From Cytophagaceae bacterium (GTDB taxonomy: Bacteria > Bacteroidota > Bacteroidia > Cytophagales > Spirosomataceae), in the NCBI GenBank assembly GCA_017984215.1, contig JAGOAA010000009.1:1-63334 (forward strand): a DNA stretch of 63,334 nucleotides, written 5' to 3'. Of the stretch, positions 34,613 through 44,935 are shown piece after piece; positions within the stretch are counted from its first letter, which is position 1; each line of letters begins with the position of its first letter. The notes beneath the pieces were generated by a model, which saw only the letters and a list, made by a program, of their open reading frames with translations, made no database searches and was not told where the DNA came from. Position numbers and translations under genes: made by a program.

Positions 34613-35623
34613 TTATAAAATTGCTTCTTGCCACGCCCAAGCATCCTTTAACGATTCTTCTAGACTTCTAGTGGCTTTCCAATCCAATACTTTATTTGAT
34701 TTTTCAGTCGATGCATAGACGGAAGTAATATCGCCTGCACGTCTTTCGCGGATTTCATAATTCACTTTTTTTCCTGTCGCATTTTCAAAGGCCTGAATTA
34801 CTTGTAGTACAGAACTTCCTTCCCCGGAACCGATATTAAAATAATCGTAAAATGGAGCCTCATTTTGCTTAATTAAGTAGGCCAAAGCCTTTACATGCGC
34901 TTCTGCCAAATCACAAACATGGATATAGTCTCGAATCGCCGTTCCATCTGGGGTAGGGTAGTCGGTCCCCCAAATTTGCAGTGGTCCTCGTAAGCCTGCT
35001 ACGGATTGAGTTAAATATGGAATTAAATTCGCTGGTGGCCCTAACGGTAATTCGCCTATTTTAGCACTTTTATGAGCCCCAATGGGGTTGAAATAGCGTA
35101 AGGATATCGATTTTAATTGTTGGCTTGCGCGTGTACTTTCCTCGATGATTTCCTCACACATTTGTTTGGTATTACCATAGGGAGATAATGCTTTCAAAAC
35201 CGGTGAATTTTCTGTCACGGGTAAGGTTTCCGGTTGCCCATAAACCGTACACGAAGAAGAGAAAACGAGGTTTATAACGCCATAAGCTTGCATTTTCTCA
35301 AGTAGTAGGATGGTTGCCCCCACATTGTTACGGTAATATTTCAAGGGGTTTTCAACTGATTCGCCTACAGCTTTAGCAGCTGCAAAATGAATCACGCCCT
35401 CGATTTTATATTGGGTAAATACTTGGTCAAGAATGGCTGAGTCATTCATGTCGCCACGAACAATTTCAACTGGTGTATTCGTGATATCGGCTAATTGACC
35501 AATTACAGATTCGCTTGAATTTGAGAAATTATCAACAATAATCGGGGTGTAGCCATGCTCTAATAGAGCAACATAGGTATGTGATCCGATAAATCCAGCG
35601 CCTCCCGTTATTAAAATATTCAT
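34613..35623 (-). CDS. galE: UDP-glucose 4-epimerase
   Basis: The 336-aa extended-SDR enzyme interconverts UDP-glucose and UDP-galactose. NAD loop GGAGFIG at 7-13, S123-S125 with SCTVYG, Y149 and K153 (YGNTK), and the GTAIRDYIHVCDLAEAH segment typical of GalE. It is the promoter-proximal gene of the sugar-nucleotide operon, feeding surface polysaccharide together with RfbB and RfbA. Confidence 0.94.
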   Translation of the reverse strand: MNILITGGAGFIGSHTYVALLEHGYTPIIVDNFSNSSESVIGQLADITNTPVEIVRGDMNDSAILDQVFTQYKIEGVIHFAAAKAVGESVENPLKYYRNNVGATILLLEKMQAYGVINLVFSSSCTVYGQPETLPVTENSPVLKALSPYGNTKQMCEEIIEESTRASQQLKSISLRYFNPIGAHKSAKIGELPLGPPANLIPYLTQSVAGLRGPLQIWGTDYPTPDGTAIRDYIHVCDLAEAHVKALAYLIKQNEAPFYDYFNIGSGEGSSVLQVIQAFENATGKKVNYEIRERRAGDITSVYASTEKSNKVLDWKATRSLEESLKDAWAWQEAIL

Positions 35624-35651
35624 ATTTAGCCTGTTCACTTGAATGCAATCA

Positions 35652-35659
35652 CAAATTTA
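35652..35659 (-). promoter_or_regulatory. galE operon -7 element
   Basis: Minus strand TAAATTTG (35659-35652), a full TAnnTTTG match 28 nt before galE. The position 19 nt upstream reads TTTT rather than TTTG. Confidence 0.55.
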
Positions 35660-35709
35660 GTCCCATTTTTCAGCTAAAAAAAGTGAATATGGGAATAATG
35701 TTGGCTGCG

Positions 35710-35740
35710 TTTGCCACACGCAATAAATTGCCTATTTTTG
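35710..35740 (+). promoter_or_regulatory. Promoter of the SirB1-like gene, exact consensus
   Basis: TTTG (35710-35713), 19-nt spacer, TATTTTTG (35733-35740); the ATG at 35758 is 17 nt further. This placement decides the start of the downstream gene. Confidence 0.8.
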
Positions 35741-35757
35741 CACATCAAAACGCAGTT

Positions 35758-36591
35758 ATGGAAGAACCAGCAATTAAAGCAATGATTCAATTATTAGACG
35801 ATTCCGATCAGGAAGTTGTTGAGATGGTTGAAGCAAAAATGCGTTCCTTAGGTCCTCAAATCATCCCGATTTTAGAAAATGAATGGGAGAATTTGAGTCT
35901 TAATCCATTGGTTCAGAGTAAGTTGGAGAACATGATTCATGATTTTCAACTCGATTCCACGAAACAACGCTTGCTCGAATGGAAGGAGCGAGGAAGCATG
36001 GATTTGTTAGAGGGCATGTGGATTGTCGCTACATACCGTTTTCCTGAGTACTCGTTGGCCCAATTGAAAGCCGACATGGATCAATTGTATTTTGAGGTTT
36101 GGCCACAGATTCGCGAGAATTTACATCCGATGGACCAATTGAAGATTATCAACGGCGTTTTGTTTGATCAGTTGAAATTCGGTGCGAATACGAAGAATTT
36201 CCATGCGGCCAATAATTCCTTTCTAAACGTCGTCTTAGAGACAAAAAAGGGTAATCCGATTAGCTTGTGTGTGATTTACATGTGGATTGCGCAAAAATTA
36301 GGTCTTCCAGTTTATGGCGTTAATTTGCCAAATTTATTTGTGTTGACTTATAAGAAGGATGAGGTGCAATGTTACATCAATGTCTTTAATAAAGGGTTAA
36401 TATTCAATAAGGTTGATATTGATAATTATTTAGCTCAATTGAATTTAACTCCAAATGAGGTGTATTATCAACCTTGTACGAATTTGGAAATTATTCGTCG
36501 TGTCTTGCGTAATCTCATCATGGCTTATGAAAAAGCGGGCGATGATTCGCATAAAGATGAACTAACGGATATGATCGAATCCTTGGATTAG
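35758..36591 (+). CDS. Transglutaminase-like protein, SirB1 family
   Basis: The product has 277 aa. The C-terminal two thirds match the Transglut_core2 (SirB1) family: NGVLFDQLKFGANTKNFHAANNSFLNVVLETKKGNPISLCVIYMWIA, where the usual transglutaminase Cys region appears as PISLCVIY. The N-terminal ~70 residues are helical. The function is unknown; many members lack peptidase activity. The ATG at 35758 is preferred over a GTG at 35683 because the promoter lies between them. It overlaps the convergent phosphopantetheinyl transferase gene by four bases. Confidence 0.8.
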   Translation: MEEPAIKAMIQLLDDSDQEVVEMVEAKMRSLGPQIIPILENEWENLSLNPLVQSKLENMIHDFQLDSTKQRLLEWKERGSMDLLEGMWIVATYRFPEYSLAQLKADMDQLYFEVWPQIRENLHPMDQLKIINGVLFDQLKFGANTKNFHAANNSFLNVVLETKKGNPISLCVIYMWIAQKLGLPVYGVNLPNLFVLTYKKDEVQCYINVFNKGLIFNKVDIDNYLAQLNLTPNEVYYQPCTNLEIIRRVLRNLIMAYEKAGDDSHKDELTDMIESLD

Positions 36592-37205
36592 TGATTCACG
36601 AGGGTGATGACAAATTCATCAAATTGTTCAAAGGCTATCGGGAAATGCTCAGCGCTATTGACCTGTCCATAGAATTGTTCATCGATAAATTTCAATGCTA
36701 TTTCTTGTTGGAAGGATAAACCCGGTTTTTTCCAGGCCTTGTAAATGGATTCTTTGGCTGACCACGCTAGGGTTAATTTGAGCGAATCCGCCTGCCAATT
36801 TGCTAATTCGGTTGGATTGAGAAAGCGAGGAGCGATTTTTTTAACATTTCGGTCTTTCTTTTCAATGTCAATTCCTGTGAAGGGCTTTTTGCTTATGCAT
36901 GCAACTGCAAAAGGGTAGGAGTGGCTAATTGAAATGTGCCAAAGTGGGTGATTTAAATAAGGCCTTTGGCGATAATCTTGTTGGAGCTCCAACGATTCTA
37001 AACCCAAAGATTTCATTAATTCCCACAAACAATAGCGTGCTGCGACAGATTCCAGGTATTTGTTTGCCTGTATTTGCTTTTGTATGGGTGGCATTGACCA
37101 TGAATCCGGGAAAATTTGAAAGAATTCGGCCGTTTCATCAATTCTCCAAAGCTTGATATGAACATCAAGGTTAGGATTTGAAAGCTGTGATGAAATTTCG
37201 GGCAT
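36588..37205 (-). CDS. 4'-phosphopantetheinyl transferase superfamily protein
   Basis: The 205-aa Sfp/HetI-type enzyme transfers phosphopantetheine from CoA to carrier proteins. Magnesium-binding D113 and E115 (GIDIEKKD) and the W-x-x-K-E-S motif with K151 and E152 (AWSAKESIYKAWK). The length near 200 and internal symmetry fit Sfp-type rather than AcpS-type. No carrier-protein or synthase gene is in the window, so it may serve fatty-acid ACP or a remote pathway. Confidence 0.88.
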   Translation of the reverse strand: MPEISSQLSNPNLDVHIKLWRIDETAEFFQIFPDSWSMPPIQKQIQANKYLESVAARYCLWELMKSLGLESLELQQDYRQRPYLNHPLWHISISHSYPFAVACISKKPFTGIDIEKKDRNVKKIAPRFLNPTELANWQADSLKLTLAWSAKESIYKAWKKPGLSFQQEIALKFIDEQFYGQVNSAEHFPIAFEQFDEFVITLVNH

Positions 37206-37257
37206 AAGGGTTGAATTCCTGGTAAAATTACCAATTTTGTAATTATAATTATTGTCA

Positions 37258-38145
37258 ATGTTGAAAATAGAGCGGATAGATACATTTGGTGGGCATCGGG
37301 GGGCTGTATATGCGCTTTCGAAAGGCCCAACTTCGCATTCGTTTTTCTCAGCAGGTTCAGATGGCTGGGTAGTTCAGTGGAATTTACAGAAACCGGATCT
37401 AGGTCAAGTTGTTGCGCAAATTACGGGTTCGATTTATGCAATGGTTTTCGATGAAAATACGGGGATTTTATGGGTTGGGCAAAATTTCGAAGGCGTTCAT
37501 GGCATATTAGTTGCTGATCAGACGCGTGTTTTTTCCATTCAATTACCTCAGTTGGCGATATATTCCATGGCCATCATGGATGGGCATGTCTGGGTTGGCC
37601 ATCAGGATGGCTTAATAACGGTGATCGACCAAGAAGCACAAGCAGTTAAAAAGCGCATCAAATCAGGTGAGGCCAATATTCGGTGTTTTTGCCAGCTTCC
37701 AAACGAAGAAATGGCGATCGGGTCGAGTGATGGATATATTCGAATCTTTAAAGCTGACTTTTCACCTCAAAAAGCATGGTTGGCACATACAAACAGCGTA
37801 TTTTCAATTGTATTCCAATCGGAAAGTATGATTAGTGTCGGTCGAGATGCACACATCCGAAAATGGAATTTGGATGGGGAATCATTAGCGGAAGGGGTGC
37901 CAGCACACATTTATTCGATTAACACGGTTGTTGTCAGTCCTGATGGTCAATATTTAGCCACGGGAAGTATGGATAAGACGATAAAAATTTGGGATCGGGC
38001 AAGTTTGAAATTGTTAAAGGTATTGGATTTTGCGCGTTATGGTGGGCACAAGAATTCGATTAATCGATTGATTTGGAGTACTTATCAGGACTTATTGGTT
38101 TCGGGTTCGGATGATAAAAATATTTCAGTTTGGAAAATCGATTAA
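37258..38145 (+). CDS. WD40 repeat protein
   Basis: The 295-aa protein is composed of about seven WD40 blades, for example HRGAVYALSKG, HTNSVFSIVFQ, YSINTVVVSPDGQYLATGSMDKTIKIWD and HKNSINRLIWS to GSDDKNISVWKID at the end. No signal peptide, so a cytoplasmic propeller, presumably a protein-interaction scaffold; the partner is unknown. It is followed by the DivIVA-like gene. Confidence 0.88.
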   Translation: MLKIERIDTFGGHRGAVYALSKGPTSHSFFSAGSDGWVVQWNLQKPDLGQVVAQITGSIYAMVFDENTGILWVGQNFEGVHGILVADQTRVFSIQLPQLAIYSMAIMDGHVWVGHQDGLITVIDQEAQAVKKRIKSGEANIRCFCQLPNEEMAIGSSDGYIRIFKADFSPQKAWLAHTNSVFSIVFQSESMISVGRDAHIRKWNLDGESLAEGVPAHIYSINTVVVSPDGQYLATGSMDKTIKIWDRASLKLLKVLDFARYGGHKNSINRLIWSTYQDLLVSGSDDKNISVWKID

Positions 38146-38169
38146 CAATTTTTTATAATTTTAACCTAA

Positions 38170-38919
38170 ATGCTTTTTCATATGCAAATTCCAGAGGTAT
38201 CCTTTTCGAAAAGTTTTAGAGGTTTTGATGTTCAAGAGGTGAGCGATTATGTACAATCGGTTGCGCTTTTTGAGGAAGAGATGCATCGCCAACAAACCGT
38301 GTTGGTGGAAAAGGTACAAACCTTGGAGCAAGAGGTGAATCGTTTGCGGGAAGTCGAGACTTCGTTGTTTCGCGCCATGAAGTTAGCTGAAGAGGCTCAA
38401 AAGAATTGGCAAGAAAAAGTGGAGAAAGAGGCTGCTAAGGTATTGGAAAGTGCTAAGAAACAGGCAGAAACGGTATTGGCCGCTGCTGAAAAGGAAGCTC
38501 AAAAAGCAAAATTATTTGTTGAAAATGAGCGTAAGCAATTAATCGGCCAAGTTGAGCAAGAGGTAAAAGAACAGACGAGGGAATTGAAGCGTTTGGAGCG
38601 TATTCAAGCGGAAATTGCAGGTCAATTGGCGAATTTCGCTCGTCAAACCTTAACAAGTGTCGAAGCCTGGTCAAAACTAGAAGTAGTTAAGGAAGTTAAG
38701 GCCGAGCCTATAAAACCGGTAGCTAAAAAAGTTGCGCCTGCTAAAAAGGTCGTTGCTAAGGCTAAACCTGAAAAGGCTGTTAAAAAACTGCCTGCGAAAA
38801 AAGGCAAGCATTTAGATGTAGCGACCATTGAGGATGATGGATTACCAACTTTAAATAAGGTGTTAGAGGCGTATGCAAAGACGACGGGTCCGCGTGGAAA
38901 GGTAGGAGAAATCAATTAG
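38170..38919 (+). CDS. DivIVA-domain coiled-coil protein with a lysine/alanine-rich tail
   Basis: The product has 249 aa. N-terminal DivIVA-type segment EVSFSKSFRGFDVQEVSDYV (about 9-28), a long coiled coil (about 30-160, with KEAAKVLESAKKQAET), and a tail around 180-213 of repeated K/A/P (PVAKKVAPAKKVVAKAKPEK) like histone H1. DivIVA domains bind curved membrane in Gram-positives; homologues in Bacteroidota are poorly studied. The tail could bind nucleic acid or polyanions. The start may instead be the ATG at 38182. It is four bases from folB. Confidence 0.75.
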   Translation: MLFHMQIPEVSFSKSFRGFDVQEVSDYVQSVALFEEEMHRQQTVLVEKVQTLEQEVNRLREVETSLFRAMKLAEEAQKNWQEKVEKEAAKVLESAKKQAETVLAAAEKEAQKAKLFVENERKQLIGQVEQEVKEQTRELKRLERIQAEIAGQLANFARQTLTSVEAWSKLEVVKEVKAEPIKPVAKKVAPAKKVVAKAKPEKAVKKLPAKKGKHLDVATIEDDGLPTLNKVLEAYAKTTGPRGKVGEIN

Positions 38920-38922
38920 CAT

Positions 38923-39288
38923 ATGCAGGAATATCAGGTTGGATTGGAAGAGGTGCGATTTTTCGCTAATCATGGATTGTTTCCCGAAGAGCGAATTTTA
39001 GGAAATTGGTTTTTGTTGACTGTGCGCGTTTCGAAGCAGGTTCAGGGAATAAAATTTGATCAGATAGAAGAGACTTTTGATTACGGCAAAATCTATACGA
39101 TTTGTCAAGAGGTCATGGCTGAGCCAGTAGATTTATTAGAAACGGTGGCACAGCGAATCGCTAATAAGCTAAAGCAATCTTTTGGCGATATCATGTCCTA
39201 TGAGATCCATGTATGGAAAGAACAACCCCCTTTAGGGATGTTAGGAGGTAAGTCCTGTGTGAGCTTAAAGGAAAAAATAAGCATTTAG
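38923..39288 (+). CDS. folB: Dihydroneopterin aldolase
   Basis: The 121-aa enzyme of folate synthesis converts 7,8-dihydroneopterin to the hydroxymethyl pterin. Seen: VRFFANHGLFPEERILGNWF at the N-terminus, the FDYGKIY segment, LLETVAQRIA, and the C-terminal EIHVWKEQPPLG. Standard length. Other folate genes are elsewhere (folC at 54.0 kb). Confidence 0.93.
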   Translation: MQEYQVGLEEVRFFANHGLFPEERILGNWFLLTVRVSKQVQGIKFDQIEETFDYGKIYTICQEVMAEPVDLLETVAQRIANKLKQSFGDIMSYEIHVWKEQPPLGMLGGKSCVSLKEKISI

Positions 39289-39331
39289 AATCTCAAAAAA
39301 AGCGTGTAAATTCGAAGTAAATTAATAAACT

Positions 39332-40354
39332 ATGCGTCATCAGGTTACGATCAAAGATATTGCCAAGCAGTTGAATGTATCCGTTGCAACTGTTTCGCGT
39401 GCTTTACGTGATTTACCGGATATTCATCCGGATACCAAAAAGGCCGTGTTGGATCTGGCTGCTGAGTTGGATTACCAGCCCAATGTATTGGCAGCAAGTT
39501 TGGTGAAAAGTAAGACAAAAACGATTGGGTTGATTGTACCTGATTTGGGCTATTACTTTTTTTCCACTGTAGTAAAGGCAATTGAATTAGAGGCCATTAA
39601 AGCTGGTTACAGTATTTTGATTACTCAAACGCAAGAATCTTTTGAGCGAGAATTAATCAATATTCAAAATTTATCTCGAAGTCAAGTTGAGGGGATCATC
39701 ATCTCCTTATCTCGTGAAACGGTCAATTTAGATCATATTACCCGTTTGCAACGTCGTGGCATTCCTTTGGTTTTCTTTGATCGGGATAGCGACGAAATAC
39801 ATGCCTCTAAGGTCATGGTGGATAATGAGCAATCTGCCTATGAGGCGGTCAAGCATCTATTGGAAAATGGTTGTAAACGCATTGCGTTTTTGGCCGGTCC
39901 TAAGAGTGTTTCTGTTAGTAATCAACGTAGATTGGGCTATTTAAGAGCATTGCAAGAAGCAGGTATTCAGGAAGACGATTCGTTGATTATCCATTCGGAT
40001 TATTTTCAAGATACGGCGACCTCACAAACGCACCAATTAATGGAAAGCGCAAATCCACCAGACGGAATTCTGGTTGTTTCTGATCGCTTAGCTTTAGGTG
40101 TATTGGTAGCTTTGCGTGAATTGAAGATTTCAGTGCCAGATCAGGTTAAAATGGTTAGTTTTAATAATGAACCGATCTGTTCGGTTGTTTCGCCTACGAT
40201 TTCTTCGGTGGCGCAGCCCTTGGAAGAAATAGGTAAGTTGGCCATGAAGCTCATTTTGGATCAAATTGAAGGGCGCGCAGACGGTGCTGAGCCCGTTATT
40301 GAAGTCTTGAAAACGAATTTGGTCGTTCGCGAATCTTCTGTCAATCCTATTTAA
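39332..40354 (+). CDS. LacI-family transcriptional regulator
   Basis: The 340-aa repressor-type protein has an N-terminal helix-turn-helix and hinge (IKDIAKQLNVSVATVSRALR, then NVLAASLVKSK, residues about 5-60) and a periplasmic-binding-protein-like effector domain (TIGLIVPDLGYYFFS onwards). Regulators of this type usually respond to sugars in carbohydrate utilisation. The effector is unknown; no transporter or hydrolase cluster is adjacent. It overlaps the convergent phosphatase gene by eight bases. Confidence 0.9.
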   Translation: MRHQVTIKDIAKQLNVSVATVSRALRDLPDIHPDTKKAVLDLAAELDYQPNVLAASLVKSKTKTIGLIVPDLGYYFFSTVVKAIELEAIKAGYSILITQTQESFERELINIQNLSRSQVEGIIISLSRETVNLDHITRLQRRGIPLVFFDRDSDEIHASKVMVDNEQSAYEAVKHLLENGCKRIAFLAGPKSVSVSNQRRLGYLRALQEAGIQEDDSLIIHSDYFQDTATSQTHQLMESANPPDGILVVSDRLALGVLVALRELKISVPDQVKMVSFNNEPICSVVSPTISSVAQPLEEIGKLAMKLILDQIEGRADGAEPVIEVLKTNLVVRESSVNPI

Positions 40355-42107
40355 TAATTTTCAACACTTTTTCTTGTTGCTGATAAACAACCCGGAAGAT
40401 ATATCCTCCTGGTTGTAGTACACTCAATAATTCAGCATTGACATGGCCAGCCTGATTGAATTCTTTTATTAATTGACCCTGTAGATTGAATATAGTCAAT
40501 TGGTCAAATGGTATTTCACGAGATTCTTGTGTACCGAGCGGCGCATTCACAGTTACATTGAATTTCTCAACTAAGCATTTTTGTGGATCACTTACTTGAT
40601 AAGAACTCGAAGTTGTTGGATTCACAGTAATACTACTGCTGGTTTGATTCGTTGACCAATTGTATTGTCCTAACCATGAAGCTACTAAATCGGCGGTTTT
40701 GCCGTAATCGATCGTCAGATTGGTGTTTGGTTTGAGATTCAGATTTTTAAAAATGGTGAATTTATCTAATACGTCGCCATTCGTATCGAGGAATTTAGCA
40801 TCGAATCGATTGTTTTCGATTTCAACATAAAAGGATCCATTGACACTTGCATTGGAGTAATACATGGCCTTATGCGGGAAGTCGCTCAACGGTTTTTTCG
40901 TTCCGCCACCTACACCATTAACGACATAAATGGTTCCATTTTGATTTGTGTTATCAAAAAGGTATGGGCATGAATTTTCATCTCCATTGTACTTGCCTGA
41001 TGAACTAGCTGGGTTGTGTAACTTCGGGTCGAAGGAATCTGAGGTGCCTGTATGACCTAATAAGGGCTTGCTTCTTTCATATACATGACTATGTCCTGTA
41101 AGCACTAAGTCAACCTTGTATTTGTCAAAAATGGGCACCAATAACGTGCGCAAGTTGACTAAAGGAATGTTGTATCGATTGTTGTAGGTGGCATCCGGAT
41201 TTTTGGCGTCTGAATCATAACTACCTTTCGTATAGGGAGGGTAGTGGAAAAATACAATCGTCCAATCCTGTTTGTTTGCTTCTAAATCCTTTTTTAGCCA
41301 CGTTAATTGGTCACTTGGGCCATCGAATAGTCTTTGGTTGTCTTTTCCATAGGCATAGGAATCGAGGCATATAAAGTGCACGTTTCCATAATCAAAGGAA
41401 TAATAAGCCTCTGAGTTCGATGGAATCCCATTCATTTCACCTTTCGTTGGTAACGTGAAGTTTTGAAAATAGGGGATCATGGGGTCGTCCTGTTTTTGGG
41501 AGGTGTAATCATAATCATGATTACCAACAGAGGGAAACATGCCGCTTTGTTTTAGGATGGGGCCATTTTGGTAAACTTGGAAAAAGTTTGTTTGGAAGTC
41601 GCTGTCTGAGGCGCCCATATATACGTTATCGCCAACGGTAATATAGAGGTTGGTGTATTTGTTACCAATATATTTTTTGAAGCCTTCGTACGAATCTAAT
41701 TGTTGTTGGCCCGGAAACATATCGCCTGTACTCCAAAAACTAATTTTTGATTTGGATCCTTTGGTTGGTGCTGTTTGGAAAAAATAGGTTGAGTCTCCGA
41801 GGGATTGAGTAGGGGTGACGATCTTGTAGTAATAACGGGTATTGCTTGTCAGCGAGTCAATGGAGATCTCATGCTCTTTTGTGGAAATGGTTTGCTTAAT
41901 GGTCCGATTAAGTGAGCTTGGGGATTTGCCAATCAATATATTCGGTTTACTATCCACGTCTGTGCGAAAACGAAGCTTTGTTGAATTTGTTGAAAGCAAC
42001 TGCAAATAGGGCCCGCGTGTAATATTTTGTGCTTTTAGGTCATGCAATTGCAAGCTCAGCATACAGGTTAAAATGCCTAGAAAGATAATGTGAAATCTAT
42101 TTTTCAA
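40347..42107 (-). CDS. Secreted purple acid phosphatase-like metallophosphoesterase with type IX secretion tail
   Basis: The 586-aa protein has a signal peptide (about 1-26, ending LKA-QN), an N-terminal fibronectin-like domain of purple acid phosphatases (ITRGPYLQLL to TSNTRYYYKI), and a metallophosphoesterase core with STGDMF, VGDNVYMG, VGNHDYDY, FFHYPPY and GHSHVYERSKP. The last ~75 residues (LTIFNLQGQLIKEF, ... LQPGGYIFRVV, ending EKVLKIIK) form a type A C-terminal sorting domain, so the protein should cross the outer membrane by the type IX system and be anchored or released. The role is probably phosphate scavenging from organic esters. Confidence 0.9.
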   Translation of the reverse strand: MKNRFHIIFLGILTCMLSLQLHDLKAQNITRGPYLQLLSTNSTKLRFRTDVDSKPNILIGKSPSSLNRTIKQTISTKEHEISIDSLTSNTRYYYKIVTPTQSLGDSTYFFQTAPTKGSKSKISFWSTGDMFPGQQQLDSYEGFKKYIGNKYTNLYITVGDNVYMGASDSDFQTNFFQVYQNGPILKQSGMFPSVGNHDYDYTSQKQDDPMIPYFQNFTLPTKGEMNGIPSNSEAYYSFDYGNVHFICLDSYAYGKDNQRLFDGPSDQLTWLKKDLEANKQDWTIVFFHYPPYTKGSYDSDAKNPDATYNNRYNIPLVNLRTLLVPIFDKYKVDLVLTGHSHVYERSKPLLGHTGTSDSFDPKLHNPASSSGKYNGDENSCPYLFDNTNQNGTIYVVNGVGGGTKKPLSDFPHKAMYYSNASVNGSFYVEIENNRFDAKFLDTNGDVLDKFTIFKNLNLKPNTNLTIDYGKTADLVASWLGQYNWSTNQTSSSITVNPTTSSSYQVSDPQKCLVEKFNVTVNAPLGTQESREIPFDQLTIFNLQGQLIKEFNQAGHVNAELLSVLQPGGYIFRVVYQQQEKVLKIIK

Positions 42108-42301
42108 AGTCTCTTAATTTGTTCGTTTTTCAAAGGTAAATATAGCGTTCGATAAATGATTTATTTTCTCCAGATTTACTGAATTTTTTCTTGGAAAAAT
42201 AGGGAGAATTAAGGATATTTGTAACTATTGAAAAACCGCTTTGTTTTTTCGAAAAGAGAAATTTTAGCGGGCGGTTTGTTCAACGAATCAAATCATTATT
42301 T

Positions 42302-44884
42302 ATGTCATTACACACGAATATTATCCCAATCAACATCGAAGATGAAATGAGAGGGGCGTACATTGATTATTCAATGTCGGTCATTGTATCTCGTGCCTTG
42401 CCAGATGTGCGTGACGGTTTAAAGCCGGTGCATCGTAGGGTACTTTACGGGATGGAGGAGTTAGGAGTTAGTTACAACAAATCGTACAAAAAATCGGCAC
42501 GTATCGTCGGGGAGGTACTTGGTAAGTATCACCCACATGGTGACTCATCTGTTTATGATACGATGGTTCGTATGGCCCAAGATTGGTCTTTGCGTTATCC
42601 ATTGGTTGATGGACAAGGTAACTTTGGTTCGGTCGATGGTGATTCGCCGGCAGCCATGCGTTACACGGAGGCACGTTTGAAGCGTATTGCGGATGAGATG
42701 CTTTCGGATTTGAACAAGGAGACGGTTGATTTTCAGCCCAACTTTGATGATTCCTTGGATGAGCCGACGGTATTGCCTGCGAAGATTCCCAATCTATTAT
42801 TGAATGGTACTTCGGGTATTGCGGTAGGTATGGCGACCAATATGGCGCCACATAACTTGACAGAAGTAGTTGATGGTATAGCGGCATACATTGATAATCG
42901 TGATATCACAATTACAGAATTGATGCAATACATCAAGGCACCGGATTTCCCTACGGGAGGAACTATTTACGGTGTTCAGGGTATTAAAAATGCATTTGAG
43001 ACGGGTAGAGGACGTATCGTTGTGCGTGGAAATGCAACATTTGATACGAATAAGAATGGAAAAGAGCAGATTATTGTGTCGGAGATTCCGTATATGGTAA
43101 ATAAAGCGTCTTTAATCAAGCAATGTGCTGATTTGGTGAACGATAAGCGTATCGAAGGTATTTCGGAGATTCGTGATGAGTCGGATCGTCAAGGTATGCG
43201 TATTGTGTTTGACTTGAAGCGCGATGCGGTTGCGAATGTGGTATTGAACAACTTGTATAAGCATTCGGCTTTACAATCTTCATTCAGTGTGAACAATGTG
43301 GCTTTGGTAAAAGGTCGCCCAATGATGTTGAATCTAAAAGATTTGATTCATCATTTTGTTGAGCACCGTAACGAGGTAATTGTTCGTCGGACGAAATTTG
43401 ATTTACGTGAAGCACGTAAGCGTGCGCACATTTTGGAAGGCTTTATTATTGCATTGGATAATCTAGATGCGGTAATTAAGTTGATCCGTGAATCAAAAGA
43501 CCCGAATGCAGCACAGGAGGGATTAATGAGTAAATTCAATTTATCTGAGATTCAAGCGAAGGCCATTTTGGAGATGCGTTTACAGCGTCTTACCGGCATG
43601 GAGCGTGAGAAGATCATGAATGAATTTGCGGAAATCATGAAATTGATTGATGATTTGGAAGACATTTTGGCGAAGCCAGAGCGTCAATTGCAGATCATTA
43701 AGGATGAATTGACGGAAATGAAGCAGCGTTATGGCGATGAGCGTCGTACGCAGATCAACATGACGGATGAAGAATTCTCGGTAGAGGATATGATTGCGGA
43801 TGACGAAATGTTGATTACAGTTTCTGCGCAAGGATATATCAAGCGTACGCCGATAACAGAATATCGTGCTCAGAGTAGAGGAGGAGTAGGTTCACGTGCG
43901 GTGGCGACGAAAGATGATGATTATACCGAGCATTTGTTCTCTGCGACGATGCACAACTGGTTGTTATTCTTTACGGAGCGCGGTAAGTGTTTCTGGTTAC
44001 GTGTTTATGCGGTGCCAGAGGGATCGAAAAACTCGAAAGGCCGACCAATTCAAAACATGATGAATATTGAAAACGGTGACACGATTCGTGCCGTGATTAA
44101 TGTGAAGTCGATTACCGATCCAGATTACATTGATAATAATTTCATTGTGATGTGTACAGAAGATGGAACGATTAAGAAGACGTCGTTAGAGGCTTATTCT
44201 CGTCCTCGTCAAAATGGTATCAATGCGATTACCATTCGCGAAGGAGACCGTTTATTAGATGTCGCATTAACAAATGGTAATAATCAAATCGTTATTGCTA
44301 CCAATACGGGCCGTTCGGTACGTTTTGAAGAGACACGTGTTCGTCCAATGGGCCGTACCGCTGCGGGGGTAAAAGGTATTTGGATTGATGAAAGTGTCGC
44401 GGATGAACGTGTGATTGGTATGGTTTGTGTGTCGGATCCGGAGGTTCAACAATTATTGGTTGTGTCGGAAAAAGGCTTTGGTAAGCGTTCTGAAGTAGAA
44501 GATTATCGTTTGACAAACCGGGGTGGAAAAGGGGTTAAGGCCTTGAATATCACGGATAAGACAGGTAATTTGGTCGCGATTAAGGAAGTAAATGACAACA
44601 ATGACTTGATGATCATTACGAAGGCGGGTATTTTGATCCGTACGAGCGTGGCAGAGTTACGTGTCATGGGCCGTAATACGCAAGGGGTGAAGTTGATTCG
44701 TTTGAAAAACGAGTCGGATGAAATTTCATCGGTAACCAAAATTGAGAAAGAACCTGAACCTGAAGAGGTTGAATTAGCAGAAGGAGTAGAAATCGTAGAA
44801 GGAGCTGTTCAAGAAACGGCAGCACCGGAAACAGGGGAGGAGAATTCAGCAGTAGAAGGAGTAGAGGAATCAACTGAAGAGTAA
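42302..44884 (+). CDS. gyrA: DNA gyrase subunit A
   Basis: The 860-aa protein has catalytic Tyr Y121 ([10 protein letters not shown]). The quinolone-resistance region reads [11 protein letters not shown] with S82 and D86 unmutated. The C-terminal beta-pinwheel begins near 500 and carries a GyrA box of the form QSRGGVG ([13 protein letters not shown]), which separates gyrase from ParC. An acidic Glu-rich tail (about 815-860) ends the protein. It stands alone, not beside gyrB, and is followed by a strong terminator. Confidence 0.96.
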   Translation: MSLHTNIIPINIEDEMRGAYIDYSMSVIVSRALPDVRDGLKPVHRRVLYGMEELGVSYNKSYKKSARIVGEVLGKYHPHGDSSVYDTMVRMAQDWSLRYPLVDGQGNFGSVDGDSPAAMRYTEARLKRIADEMLSDLNKETVDFQPNFDDSLDEPTVLPAKIPNLLLNGTSGIAVGMATNMAPHNLTEVVDGIAAYIDNRDITITELMQYIKAPDFPTGGTIYGVQGIKNAFETGRGRIVVRGNATFDTNKNGKEQIIVSEIPYMVNKASLIKQCADLVNDKRIEGISEIRDESDRQGMRIVFDLKRDAVANVVLNNLYKHSALQSSFSVNNVALVKGRPMMLNLKDLIHHFVEHRNEVIVRRTKFDLREARKRAHILEGFIIALDNLDAVIKLIRESKDPNAAQEGLMSKFNLSEIQAKAILEMRLQRLTGMEREKIMNEFAEIMKLIDDLEDILAKPERQLQIIKDELTEMKQRYGDERRTQINMTDEEFSVEDMIADDEMLITVSAQGYIKRTPITEYRAQSRGGVGSRAVATKDDDYTEHLFSATMHNWLLFFTERGKCFWLRVYAVPEGSKNSKGRPIQNMMNIENGDTIRAVINVKSITDPDYIDNNFIVMCTEDGTIKKTSLEAYSRPRQNGINAITIREGDRLLDVALTNGNNQIVIATNTGRSVRFEETRVRPMGRTAAGVKGIWIDESVADERVIGMVCVSDPEVQQLLVVSEKGFGKRSEVEDYRLTNRGGKGVKALNITDKTGNLVAIKEVNDNNDLMIITKAGILIRTSVAELRVMGRNTQGVKLIRLKNESDEISSVTKIEKEPEPEEVELAEGVEIVEGAVQETAAPETGEENSAVEGVEESTEE

Positions 44885-44892
44885 TTTCATGG

Positions 44893-44920
44893 GCCCGTAT
44901 GCGAATACGGGCTTTTTTTT
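44893..44920 (+). terminator. gyrA terminator
   Basis: GCCCGTAT (44893-44900) and ATACGGGC (44905-44912) pair perfectly around GCGA, followed by eight T. Confidence 0.9.
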
Positions 44921-44935
44921 AATTTAACTAAACGT

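Noticed and set aside
42302-44884. Topoisomerase IV subunit A (ParC) instead of GyrA
   Set aside because: A GyrA-box-like QSRGGVG and a full C-terminal beta-pinwheel with acidic tail favour gyrase.
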